Source of the DNA: Ruegeria sp. A3M17
Lineage (GTDB): Bacteria; Pseudomonadota; Alphaproteobacteria; Rhodobacterales; Rhodobacteraceae
DNA length: 64,000 nucleotides
Direction: 5' to 3'
Assembly (NCBI RefSeq): GCF_003318255.1
Contig: NZ_QOCF01000006.1
Coordinates: 100,787-164,786, forward strand
Within the stretch, counting starts at the first letter, position 1; each line of letters starts with the position of its first letter. Positions 27,241 to 35,774 of the stretch are shown in pieces. A model generated the notes under the pieces. That model made no database searches and was not told the origin of the DNA. It was given only the letters and a program-made list of their open reading frames with translations. The position numbers and the translations under genes were made by a program.

Positions 27241-28725
27241 ATGAGCAGCACACCACTTCTCGACGCGTCTGACGTGGCCAAAAGTTTTGGTGCCGTACGT
27301 GCGTTGACCAATGCGCACCTCACGGTCGCCGAAGGCGAGATCGTCGCCTTGATGGGCGCAAATGGTGCTGGCAAGTCCACTTTCGTCAAGATCATTACCG
27401 GTGCCCTTAAACCCGACGCTGGACAGGTATTGATCAGAGGCAAACAAGCGTTTGTCGGAAGCCCCGCCGAGGCGCGCCGTTCCGGTTTGGTGCCGGTTTA
27501 TCAAGAACCCTCACTCATTCCTGATCTCGACGTATCCGACAATCTTCGGCTGACAGACACACCTGTCGAACAGTTTCAAAACTGGGTTACAGAACTTGGC
27601 ATCGAAGGCCTGAAACTATCGGCAATGATTGGCGACCTGCCACTTGCTACGCTTCGCATCCTCGATCTGGCACGCGCTTTGGCCGTTGAACCTGATGTCC
27701 TCTTGCTGGACGAAATGACCGCAGCGCTGCCGACGGATCTGGTTGAACGCGTATTGAAGACCGTAAGGCGCAAAGCAAATGACGGGATGGGCGTGATCTA
27801 TGTTTCTCATCGTTTCACCGAGATTTCGGAACTGTGCGATCGGGCCACTGTGTTGCGGGATGGCATGTCAGTCGGAGATCTCGACATTGAACCTGGCGTA
27901 GAAGAACGCGTGGTCGAATTGATGCTGGGTCAAAAGATTGACATTGGAACACGTCAGATCCTTCAAACAAATGAACCTCAGGCTAATACACCGCGCCTGA
28001 GCATTAAGTCACTGGCGTTTGAGCCCAGTTTTTCGGATGTTTCGTTCGACTTATTCCCCGGCGAGGTCCTAGGCGTGGTCGCGCTTGAGGGTCAGGGGCA
28101 GGATGAACTGTTTGAGGTTCTGGCGGGCTTTGATCGCCCATCTTCAGGATCGATGGAAGTTGATGGAAAGCCCGTAAACTTCGCCCACCCCGCCGACGCC
28201 ATTGCAGTCGGGATAACTTTCGTTCCGGGCGATCGTTCAGACGCTCTGCTGGCGCAAAGGTCAGTTAAAGAAAACATCGCTCTGCCATTTTCAGCCCGGC
28301 TCAAGAACTGGGGGCCAATAAAACTGAGGCATGAGCGCGATCGGGTCGCTTATGCGGTCGAGAAACTGCAGATCGACACACGCGCGCAGGGCGAGGTGCA
28401 AAGGCTTTCAGGTGGCAACCAACAGAAAGTCACCATTGGTCGCTGGCTGGCGACAGGTGTTGAAACTCTGCTTTTGTTCGATCCGACCCGTGGCATCGAT
28501 GTGCGCACAAAACGCCAGATTTACCCGCTTGTCCGTGAGTTGGCAGATCAAGGAGCGGCGGTTCTGTTCTACACGTCCGAGTTGGAAGAAATCCCACTTG
28601 CCTGTGACCGCGCGGTCGTAATCTTCCACGGTCGCGTGGTTGATGTGATTGATGCGGCCGACGCGGATGAACAAACACTGATGCGTGCGGCCTATGGCCT
28701 AACCGAGGCGGAGGGCACGGCGTGA
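27241..28725 (+). CDS. Sugar ABC transporter ATP-binding protein (duplicated NBD, RbsA/MglA-like)
   Basis: A 494-residue tandem ATPase. NBD1 has Walker A GANGAGKST (39-47) and Walker B LLLDEMTAAL, but its signature position reads LPLATLRILDLARAL, lacking the usual LSxGQ. NBD2 has the opposite pattern common in this family: a degenerate Walker A (ALEGQGQDEL) with a good signature, LSGGNQQK, and LLLFDPTRGID as Walker B. Energises import with two different permeases. Its stop overlaps the first permease start (GTGA). Confidence 0.92.
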   Translation: MSSTPLLDASDVAKSFGAVRALTNAHLTVAEGEIVALMGANGAGKSTFVKIITGALKPDAGQVLIRGKQAFVGSPAEARRSGLVPVYQEPSLIPDLDVSDNLRLTDTPVEQFQNWVTELGIEGLKLSAMIGDLPLATLRILDLARALAVEPDVLLLDEMTAALPTDLVERVLKTVRRKANDGMGVIYVSHRFTEISELCDRATVLRDGMSVGDLDIEPGVEERVVELMLGQKIDIGTRQILQTNEPQANTPRLSIKSLAFEPSFSDVSFDLFPGEVLGVVALEGQGQDELFEVLAGFDRPSSGSMEVDGKPVNFAHPADAIAVGITFVPGDRSDALLAQRSVKENIALPFSARLKNWGPIKLRHERDRVAYAVEKLQIDTRAQGEVQRLSGGNQQKVTIGRWLATGVETLLLFDPTRGIDVRTKRQIYPLVRELADQGAAVLFYTSELEEIPLACDRAVVIFHGRVVDVIDAADADEQTLMRAAYGLTEAEGTA

Positions 28726-29663
28726 GCGTGGCCATCCGAAAACACGCATGGGTCATGGGGTTAGCGGTTCTTCTCATGGTCCTTTTGACCATCACAAAAT
28801 TGATACAGCCAACTTTCGGTGCGTCAGGACTGGAGAGTATTGCCCGCGCCGCCCTGCCCTTTGCGTTCGCAACCGCCGGTATGGCCATCGTCGTAATCGT
28901 CGGCGGTATCGACCTGTCTGTTGCGTCTATGATGGCGGTCTGTGCTGTGACTGCAGCCGTTCTGATGGAGCGCATGGCCGGTGTACCGGCCTTGTTTATC
29001 GTGTTGGGGGTCGGGTTTTTGATGGGGTTGATCAATGGTCTTTTGATCGTTGTAACGCGCGTGCCCGATATCGTTGTGACACTCGCCATGCTGTTTGTGT
29101 GGGAAGGCGTCGCGCTGTTGATCCTTGAGACACCGGGCGGCGCGACTGCAGATTGGCTGGAACAGGCAATACGCGGTCACTTTCTATTCGCCGGACTGCC
29201 CAAGGCACTGCTCATCGTTGCCTTTGGCATCGCTGTTGTCTGGTTGCCAATCCGGCGCTCCAAACTCGGGCTCTCGATTTACGCCACCGGATCAGACGAG
29301 CTTGCCGCCTTCCGCTCTGGTGTTTCAGTGGGAAGAACAAAGATAGCAGCCTATGCGCTATGCGGGCTGTTTTGTGCCATGGGCGGTCTAAGCCTCGCTG
29401 CGCTGACCGGGATTGGAGAGCCGGTTCCGGGGCCATATCTTATGGCCTCGGTCGCGGCCGTAGTACTTGGCGGCGTCGTACTGGGCGGAGGCAAAGGCGG
29501 CCTGCTTGGGCCGATAATTGCGGTGTTCATTTTGCGGATCATTCGAACGATCCTGACATTGCTTGCCGTCGATCCAAACGTGACCACGATTATCGAAGGC
29601 ACAATTATGGTTCTCGTCGTTATGCTGGGCACGGCGGCTTCATTAAAGGGAGCCCGCCGATGA
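28722..29663 (+). CDS. Sugar ABC transporter permease (RbsC-like) 1
   Basis: A 313-residue inner membrane permease with about eight to ten hydrophobic segments and family motifs GGIDLSVASMMAV, INGLLIVVTRVPDIVVTL and VAAVVLGGVVLGGGKGGLLG. The GTG start at 28722 overlaps the ATPase gene stop, and its own end overlaps the next permease start (ATGA, 29660-29663). It likely forms a heterodimer with permease 2. Confidence 0.92.
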   Translation: MSVAIRKHAWVMGLAVLLMVLLTITKLIQPTFGASGLESIARAALPFAFATAGMAIVVIVGGIDLSVASMMAVCAVTAAVLMERMAGVPALFIVLGVGFLMGLINGLLIVVTRVPDIVVTLAMLFVWEGVALLILETPGGATADWLEQAIRGHFLFAGLPKALLIVAFGIAVVWLPIRRSKLGLSIYATGSDELAAFRSGVSVGRTKIAAYALCGLFCAMGGLSLAALTGIGEPVPGPYLMASVAAVVLGGVVLGGGKGGLLGPIIAVFILRIIRTILTLLAVDPNVTTIIEGTIMVLVVMLGTAASLKGARR

Positions 29664-30667
29664 GCATGGACACCACAGATCTGCCGATGGTCCGCTTTGG
29701 CCGTTATCTGCGGGACAACCCGATCATCCCGCTATTGGTTTTCCTTGTCTTGATGATCGCTGTGCTCGAAATATTGCGGCCAGGTATCGTTACCCCGGTC
29801 CGAGCGGGTCGAGATGGGCTGATCTCTACTTTTTGGGTTGGCAACCTGATCAAGTTTGCAATTCCGTTGGCGATGCTTGCGGCTTGTCAGGTTCTAACAA
29901 TGCTAACCGCAGGAATAGATCTCTCGGTCGGGGTAGTTGCCACCGTGTCAGCCTTCGTTTGCGCAACACTTAGTGCGATTTGGGGCGTGACACCTGCAGT
30001 ATTGATCGCGCTGTCAGCCGGCTTAGTTGTGGGCGTTGTAAATGGCATCGGCGTGGGATTGGTCCGGGTCCATCCATTGATCATGACCCTAGGAACAGGG
30101 TTAATCGCCACCGGATGCCTGCAGGTCTATCAACGCCTCGTCATCAATGCTGGCACCGAAATTCCCGCCTTCCTTGCCTGGCTCGGAACCGGCCGCACGG
30201 CTGGAATGCCGAACGGCCTTTTTGTATTCATCCCGTTTGCTCTCTTTATCCTGTGGCTCATGCGCTACACGGGATTTGGTCGACTGCTGTTCGCCCTGGG
30301 TTCCAATGAGCAGGCCGCTAAGCTGTCCGGGGTCCGAGCTTGGCAGGTCTATCTGGGGCTCTACGTGCTTTCAAGTTTGATCGCCGCGCTGGCTGGCTTG
30401 CTCTATCTCGGCATGATCCGCCAAACTTCGCTGAGCCTTGCCAACCCCTTATTGTTACCTTCTGTCGCTGCGGCGGTGATTGGCGGCACATCAATCTTCG
30501 GAGGTCGTGGCAGTTTCGCAGGTGCGATTGTGGGCGCGCTAATACTGCGTGTACTCGATACTATGCTAACCTTGATGCAGATGCCGGAAGGTGCACGTAC
30601 TGCCCTGTTTGGGCTGATCATCCTCGCAGTTACCGCGCTCTACGTCAGGATTACCGGCACGCGCTAA
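29660..30667 (+). CDS. Sugar ABC transporter permease (RbsC-like) 2
   Basis: A 335-residue permease with motifs TAGIDLSVGVVATVSAF, VNGIGVGLVRVHPLIMTLG and SVAAAVIGGTSIFGGRGSF. The longest open frame begins at 29153, but that part overlaps permease 1; the ATG at 29660 has AAAGGGAG upstream and ATGA coupling, and gives the expected N-terminus. Together with permease 1 it would form the channel for the sugar bound by the periplasmic protein. Confidence 0.92.
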   Translation: MSMDTTDLPMVRFGRYLRDNPIIPLLVFLVLMIAVLEILRPGIVTPVRAGRDGLISTFWVGNLIKFAIPLAMLAACQVLTMLTAGIDLSVGVVATVSAFVCATLSAIWGVTPAVLIALSAGLVVGVVNGIGVGLVRVHPLIMTLGTGLIATGCLQVYQRLVINAGTEIPAFLAWLGTGRTAGMPNGLFVFIPFALFILWLMRYTGFGRLLFALGSNEQAAKLSGVRAWQVYLGLYVLSSLIAALAGLLYLGMIRQTSLSLANPLLLPSVAAAVIGGTSIFGGRGSFAGAIVGALILRVLDTMLTLMQMPEGARTALFGLIILAVTALYVRITGTR

Positions 30668-30679
30668 GGGAGGTTTCCA

Positions 30680-30937
30680 TTGGCAAAATTCCGGATCGTC
30701 GGCATCAGTTTCGATCACATGCATATGGGTGATTTGCTTCGGATGGTTCACGATCATCCCGAAGCGGAAATCGCTGGGGTATTCGATCCGGATAGGGACA
30801 AGATGCAAACAACTGCAACGACATTCGGCATTCCCGAAGATCGGATCTTTACTGATTTCGACGCGTGCATGGCTGCGGGACCCTACGACATGGCACTTCT
30901 TTGCGTGGCATCTGGCTTTGTTGCACAAATGGGGTGA
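30680..30937 (+). pseudogene. Gfo/Idh/MocA family oxidoreductase, truncated by IS insertion
   Basis: A TTG start at 30680 with GGGAGG 6 bases upstream begins a Rossmann fold (AKFRIVGISFDHMHMGDLL, then AGVFDPDR and YDMALLCVAS). The first 78 codons are native; at 30914 an IS5-family element starts and adds GFVAQMG and a stop. The remaining three quarters, including the substrate domain, are absent from this window. It was the next gene of the moc-like operon, 12 bases after permease 2. The loss may leave the pathway impaired unless the other MocA-like enzyme covers it. Confidence 0.88.
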
Positions 30938-31963
30938 GGAATTCACTGTTTGAATCCAGAGTGCTAGCTGATGGGCATGAGCAGTTGGACCCTTACGAAG
31001 TACAAGACCAGGAACTGGCCTTCGTACAACACGGCGCTGAAGTAGCGCGGTTCACTATCGATCTGGTTTGATCCCGAGATGACCTGGTATGCGCCAGCGA
31101 CAGGCAAGCGCGGTGGTCAACCTGAATTCAGCGACGCCGCGATCCAGGTTTGTCTGTCGATGAAGGTGCTTTTTGGCATGCCCCTTCGTCAGACGACCGG
31201 TTTCGTCGAAAGCTTGTTACGGCTGGCAGGGTTCGACTGGAAGATCCCGGACTTCAGCACCTTGTGTCGTCGCCAAAAGACGTTGAATGTCTCCATCCCA
31301 TACCGTGGTGGAACTGGGCCGTTGCATCTGTTGATTGATGCAACCTTGATCAAAGCCGAGGGTGAGGGAGAGTGGAACGCTCGCAAGCATGGCGGGCCAA
31401 AGAAGCGCCTTTGGCGCAAGCTCCACCTCGGAATGGACGAGGAAACACTGGAGATCTGCGCGGTTGGCGTCACGACAAGCAACGTGGGTGATGCTCCAAT
31501 GCTCCCCGACCTGCTGGAACAAATCCCACCAGATCAAGAGATCGCCACCGTCACAGCTGACGGTGCTTACGATACGAGGAAATGCCACAATGTGATTGCC
31601 GCTCGGGGAGCCGCCGCCATCATCCCGCCGCGCAAAAATGCCCAACTTTGGAAGCCAACCACGGCAGGCACTATCGCGCGAAATGAAGCCGTTAGGGCCT
31701 GCAAATATCTTGGTCGCGCCTTATGGAGAAAGTTGACCGGATATCACCGACGGAGCCGCGCAGAAACAAAGATGCACTGCGTAAAACTGCTTGGCCAAGG
31801 CCTCAAAGCCCGGGACTTCGAACGGCAGGTCGCTGAACTGCAGGTCCGGATCGCGGTGCTCAAACGCTACACAGCTATTGGCATACCCGTCACTGAGCCA
31901 ATAGGATAAGTCCGTCCGGGGAAAGGGGAGATCCGTTCAAACCACGATTTGTGCAACAGAGCC
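30914..31963 (+). mobile_element. IS5-family (IS903-like) insertion sequence, 1050 bp
   Basis: Bounded by inverted repeats GGCTTTGTTGCACAAAT (30914-30930) and its complement with one mismatch (31947-31963). It contains one transposase reading frame with an amber codon. The 9 bases on the left (GTGGCATCT) do not match those on the right (GGTCCTGAG), so the duplication expected for IS903-type insertion is missing. Each end cuts a different gene, which points to recombination between IS copies or an adjacent deletion. Confidence 0.9.
30977..31909 (+). pseudogene. IS5-family transposase with premature amber stop
   Basis: The natural frame starts at ATG 30977 (or 30971) with MSSWTLTKYKTRNWPSYNTA, the standard IS903-type opening, but TAG at 31043-31045 interrupts it at codon 23 where family members have Lys/Arg. 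The frame then continues open from 31046 through RGSLSIWFDPEMTW to the stop at 31909, with the DDE core intact (LLIDATLIKAEGEGEWNARKH, VTADGAYDTRKCH, HRRSRAETKMHC). An internal start at 31079 would give a 276-residue protein lacking the N-terminus. Probably inactive unless the stop is read through. Confidence 0.85.
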
Positions 31964-32158
31964 GGTCCTGAGCCTAAAGTGTTGCTGTCGCGTGACATCT
32001 TCCACTGAAGCAGAATACACTCCAGCATAGTCCGCGCAGTCTCCAGACCGGTTGCTGAGCAAAAGATTGGTGATGTCCTGAGCCGCGTTCTGAGCATGAG
32101 CCTGAACGGCCGTAAATCCTATTAGAAGCGCGCTGAATGTCAAAACACTCACTCGCAT
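31964..32158 (-). pseudogene. Exported protein, C-terminus removed at the IS junction
   Basis: Starts MRVSVLTFSALLIGFTAVQAHAQ, a clear signal peptide cleaved near residue 23. The short mature part (DITNLLLSNRSGDCADYAGVY to HFRLRT) recalls the N-terminus of YHYH-type secreted proteins, but this is weak. After 65 native codons the frame enters the IS right repeat. The rest of the gene is missing, so the DNA on the two sides of the IS was not originally contiguous. Confidence 0.6.
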
Positions 32159-32233
32159 GGTTCGATCTCCTTAGGGTTTTCAGAGATCCAAAAAAATGTT
32201 GCTCGATGAGAGTTGATGTCAGTCACCCTATCC

Positions 32234-33172
32234 TCAGAACGCGACGCGGTCCCCTCCTTTCAAGTCCAGGATTTCTCTCGCTTCGTCGGGAGTTGCGACC
32301 TGACTGCCCAGATCTTCTACGATGCGTCGAATTTTAGCGACTTGCTGAGCGTTGTTTTCAGCCAGTTTTCCACGAGAGATGAACAGGCTGTCTTCAAGGC
32401 CGACACGAAGGTTGCCGCCCATCTGGCTTGCTGTTGTGGCAAGCGACATCTGTGATCCACCTGCTCCTAAAACCGACCACCGATAATCGTCACCAAAAAG
32501 CCGGTCGGCGGTGCGTTTCATGAAGATCAGGTTGTCGACCTCGGGTCCGATGCCGCCGAGGATGCCAAAGATAAACTGAATGAATATGGGTGCCTTGAAC
32601 AACCCAATATCCATGCAGAATTTCAGGTTGTACAAGTGGCCGACATCGTAACACTCGTGTTCGAATTTGATGTCATGTGGGGCCAGGGTTTCTGCCGCTT
32701 CGCGAATGTCGCGGAAAGTATTGCGAAAGATGTTCTGATCGGAATTTGCGACATAGTTCTTCTCCCAATCAAATTTCCAATCGTCATCGCCATACCTGTT
32801 AGCCAATGGGTGAAACGAGAAGTTCATTGAACCCATATTCATCGAGCACATTTCGGGGCTGAAGGTCTTGGCCGGATTGATCCGGTCCTGAATGGACAAT
32901 GTCAGCGATCCACCGGTCGACAGGTTCACGACGGCGTCCGTCGCTTGTTTGATGCGTGGGAGGAATGGCGCGAAGTCATTCGGGTCGACCGATGGTGAGC
33001 CGTTCTCGGGATTGCGCGCATGCAGGTGTAGGATCGACGCGCCGGCCTCGGCAGCTTCGACCGCCTGCTGTGCGATGTCGTCATAGGTGTAGGGCAATGC
33101 ATCCGACATTGTCGGCGTGTGGATAGCCCCGGTTACGGCACAGGTGATTATGGTCTTTTTCTGTCGGGCCAT
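32234..33172 (-). CDS. 3-keto-5-aminohexanoate cleavage enzyme family (BKACE) protein
   Basis: A 312-residue TIM-barrel enzyme. Zinc ligands of the family are visible as HLHAR (His49 and His51) and late GLEDSLF; ITCAVTGAIHTPT is the typical first strand. BKACEs condense a beta-keto acid with acetyl-CoA and release acetoacetate plus a CoA ester. The ATG at 33172 is chosen over the longer frame (33304), which overlaps the permease gene. Last gene of a ten-gene operon that includes an importer, an SDR and a 3-hydroxyacyl-CoA-dehydrogenase-like enzyme, which could form the beta-keto acid. Substrate unknown. Confidence 0.9.
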   Translation of the reverse strand: MARQKKTIITCAVTGAIHTPTMSDALPYTYDDIAQQAVEAAEAGASILHLHARNPENGSPSVDPNDFAPFLPRIKQATDAVVNLSTGGSLTLSIQDRINPAKTFSPEMCSMNMGSMNFSFHPLANRYGDDDWKFDWEKNYVANSDQNIFRNTFRDIREAAETLAPHDIKFEHECYDVGHLYNLKFCMDIGLFKAPIFIQFIFGILGGIGPEVDNLIFMKRTADRLFGDDYRWSVLGAGGSQMSLATTASQMGGNLRVGLEDSLFISRGKLAENNAQQVAKIRRIVEDLGSQVATPDEAREILDLKGGDRVAF

Positions 33173-33176
33173 GGGT

Positions 33177-34205
33177 TCAGTTTTCCTTGGATTGTCCGAT
33201 GTGCTTGACGCGATAGCCCAGCGGGAAAAGTTGCAGGTCATAGCGGCTGCGGATAACGCCCCAGATGCCTTTTGGCGCCTTGAGCATGACAACGATTGCG
33301 ACAACGCCGAGAACGATCAGGTAAGTTGTACCGAGGTCTGCGAGTGTTTCGCGCAGGGCGAAGAAAACCAGCGTACCGATAATCGGCCCTTCGATGGTGC
33401 CGATGCCGCCGATCACCACGATGAATATGACAAACGCGGTCCAGTCATTGACGCTGAACGCCGCATCCGGCGAAATGCGCAGCTTTTGCAAAAAGATGAG
33501 CGCGCCGATCATCGCTGTGAATGCCGATGTGACAACATATACGATGAACTTTGTGCGCCAAATATCGATACCCAAGCTGCCGGCTGCGAGTTCGTTGTCG
33601 CGAATTGCCGTCAACGCCAAGCCCTGCCTAGAGCGAAGGAAGAGATACACGGCTGTAACCACCAGCACGGCGGCTGCGAGCGCCAACCAATAGCTGAGCG
33701 CCTCACGCATCGCTCGACCGGACGCTAGGGATTTCACGATGGCAACGGGGAGCGAAGATCCTGATCCTCCGCCAAGCGCTGAGATTTGCGCGAAGCTCAA
33801 TCGAAAGACTTCGGCGATGACCCAGGTGCCTATGGCGAAATAGGCGCCCCTTAGCCTGAAGATCAGAACAGCAACAGGGATAGAGATCAAAGCCCCCAGC
33901 ACTCCCGCCGCTGCGATGGCGGCCAACGGGTGCAGCCCGCCCAACATCGTAAGCGCGAAGAGCATGTAGCCGCCAAAGCCCACATAGGCCTGCTGACCAA
34001 CCGAGACAAGACCGGCGTAACCCGCCATGAGGTTCCAAAGAGTGGCGAGGGACAGGTAGAGAAACAGCTCGCCCATCAGTCGCATGTCAGCGCGGCCCGC
34101 CCACCAGGGCGCTGCTATCAGAACAAGCAGGCCAATTGCGGCCAAGAGCGCAGCAACCCGGGCTGCTTTTGATGATCGAGATACGGAATAGTCCTGCAGA
34201 TTCAT
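33177..34205 (-). CDS. Branched-chain amino acid-type ABC transporter permease (LivM-like)
   Basis: A 342-residue membrane permease with about ten hydrophobic segments and LivM motifs LWNLMAGYAGLVSVGQQAYVG and IGGIGTIEGPIIGTLVFF. ATG at 34205 overlaps the LivH-like gene stop (ATGA) and is preferred to the extension to 34286. Part of a second, separate HAAT-family importer in the window, encoded with BKACE; only four bases separate its stop from the BKACE start. Confidence 0.9.
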   Translation of the reverse strand: MNLQDYSVSRSSKAARVAALLAAIGLLVLIAAPWWAGRADMRLMGELFLYLSLATLWNLMAGYAGLVSVGQQAYVGFGGYMLFALTMLGGLHPLAAIAAAGVLGALISIPVAVLIFRLRGAYFAIGTWVIAEVFRLSFAQISALGGGSGSSLPVAIVKSLASGRAMREALSYWLALAAAVLVVTAVYLFLRSRQGLALTAIRDNELAAGSLGIDIWRTKFIVYVVTSAFTAMIGALIFLQKLRISPDAAFSVNDWTAFVIFIVVIGGIGTIEGPIIGTLVFFALRETLADLGTTYLIVLGVVAIVVMLKAPKGIWGVIRSRYDLQLFPLGYRVKHIGQSKEN

Positions 34206-35065
34206 CCGGAAATCCTCGGGAAGAGGCCGTTCGGACGAACAGCAAGAATGACAAGAAAGGCGATATGGCCAGCAAGCAGCTGCCAACCCGGATCGATCTT
34301 AGCACCGATGGTCTGCGCAACACCAAGGATCACGCCGCCAACCAGTGTACCCCAAAGGTTGCCGAGCCCGCCGATTATGACGGCCTCAAAGCCAAAGATC
34401 AGGCGACCACCGCCGATAGAAGGATCAAAGCTGGTTCGAATACCAAGCAGGATACCGGCAATCGCCGTCACACCCAGAGCCAGAGCCATAGCCAGACCAA
34501 AGATGTGGCGACGATTAAGGCCCATGAGCTGGGCGATGTCCTGATTGTCCGAAACCGCACGGAACGCACGCCCCAGAGCGGTATGATAGAAGGTCCATTG
34601 CAGCCCCCAGATCACGGCGATGGCGATGGCGAAGGTGAGAAGCGGTAAGATTCCGATTGCCACACCGCCCACGGCAACGCTTGCTGTTTCCAGCGCACCG
34701 GCATTCAATGTTTGGGGGTCTGCTGTGTAGACCTCCAGCAACCCGTTCTGGATGATCACGCTTAGGCCGAAGGTGACAAGCAAGGGCGGAAGAATATCGT
34801 CGCCTAGCGTTTGGTTCAGAAGGCCTCGTTGAAGGGCATATCCGATCAACGCCATTGTGGGAACAACGATCACCAACGCGGCCATCGGATGCATTCCCGT
34901 CGCGGTCGTAACCGTCAGCCCGAGATACGCGGCCAGCACAATCAAGTCACCATGGGCAATATTGACCAGCCGCATGACCCCAAAGATCAATGACAACCCT
35001 GCCGCAAACAGAGCGTAAAGCCCGCCGAGTAGAGTTCCCTGCACGATAGCGTTCAGCCATTCCAT
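34202..35065 (-). CDS. Branched-chain amino acid-type ABC transporter permease (LivH-like)
   Basis: A 287-residue membrane permease, of usual LivH length, with LLGGLYALFAAGLSLIFGVM, RLVNIAHGDLIVLAAYLG and GGLGNLWGTLVGGV. ATG at 35065 begins the canonical MEWLNAIVQG; the longer frame to 35203 falls inside the ATPase gene and has a basic non-family sequence. One base separates it from the LivF-like gene stop. Confidence 0.9.
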   Translation of the reverse strand: MEWLNAIVQGTLLGGLYALFAAGLSLIFGVMRLVNIAHGDLIVLAAYLGLTVTTATGMHPMAALVIVVPTMALIGYALQRGLLNQTLGDDILPPLLVTFGLSVIIQNGLLEVYTADPQTLNAGALETASVAVGGVAIGILPLLTFAIAIAVIWGLQWTFYHTALGRAFRAVSDNQDIAQLMGLNRRHIFGLAMALALGVTAIAGILLGIRTSFDPSIGGGRLIFGFEAVIIGGLGNLWGTLVGGVILGVAQTIGAKIDPGWQLLAGHIAFLVILAVRPNGLFPRISG

Positions 35066-35066
35066 G

Positions 35067-35774
35067 TTATTCGATCCCGAAATAAGCGCGCGAGATGTCT
35101 TCGCGCGAAACGGTGTCAGACGCGCGCTCCAGCGAAACGCGTCCCTCTTGCAGACAGTAGACCCTGCTCGAGACCGACAGTGCCTTGTTGATGTCCTGTT
35201 CAACGATGATCGCGCTCATACCCTCGCCAATGATACCGGGAAGCGCTTCGTAGATGTCTTTGATGATTATCGGCGCCAGCCCGAGGCTAACTTCGTCAAA
35301 GAGGATCAAATCGGGGTTGGCCATGAGAGCGCGCCCGATAGCAACCATCTGCTGTTGACCGCCAGAGAGTGAGGTAGAGGCCTGATCTTTTCGCTCTTCA
35401 AGGATCGGAAATAGATCGTAGACGGCTTTCAGATCCCAGGGGCCTTTGCGGCCAACTTGCGCACCTATCATCAGGTTTTCTTTGACTGACAAAGAGGGAA
35501 ACAATTGACGACCCTCTGGAACCATCGCCAGACCAAGTTCGGCAACCTCGTCCGCGCGAAGGCGGCTGATATCCTGCCCCCGGTAGTGGATCTGACCCGG
35601 TCCGTTCGTCAGCAACCCTGTGATGGACCGCATCAAGGTGGTTTTTCCCGCACCATTTGCCCCAATGATGGCAAGGACTTCGCCCTCGCCCACGTCCAGT
35701 TCGACTTCGTAGAGCGCTTGGAAGTCGCCGTAGAAAGAGTTCAAACCGCGTGTCTGGAGAATTGGATCAGGCAT
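35067..35774 (-). CDS. Branched-chain amino acid-type ABC transporter ATP-binding protein (LivF-like)
   Basis: A 235-residue ATPase with Walker A GANGAGKTT, signature LSGGQQQMVAIGRAL and Walker B LILFDEVSLGLAP. Overlaps the end of the LivG-like gene by 8 bases. Both ATPases precede the permease genes here, unlike in the 12.9-18.2 kb importer where they follow them, so the two transporter operons are not recent duplicates. Confidence 0.92.
   Translation of the reverse strand: MPDPILQTRGLNSFYGDFQALYEVELDVGEGEVLAIIGANGAGKTTLMRSITGLLTNGPGQIHYRGQDISRLRADEVAELGLAMVPEGRQLFPSLSVKENLMIGAQVGRKGPWDLKAVYDLFPILEERKDQASTSLSGGQQQMVAIGRALMANPDLILFDEVSLGLAPIIIKDIYEALPGIIGEGMSAIIVEQDINKALSVSSRVYCLQEGRVSLERASDTVSREDISRAYFGIE

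Noticed and set aside
29153..29659. Long N-terminal extension of the second sugar permease
   Set aside because: It lies inside the first permease gene; the ATG at 29660 has the correct ribosome site and N-terminus.
32181..32233. Possible terminator after the BKACE gene
   Set aside because: No inverted repeat with a T run on the coding strand could be identified.
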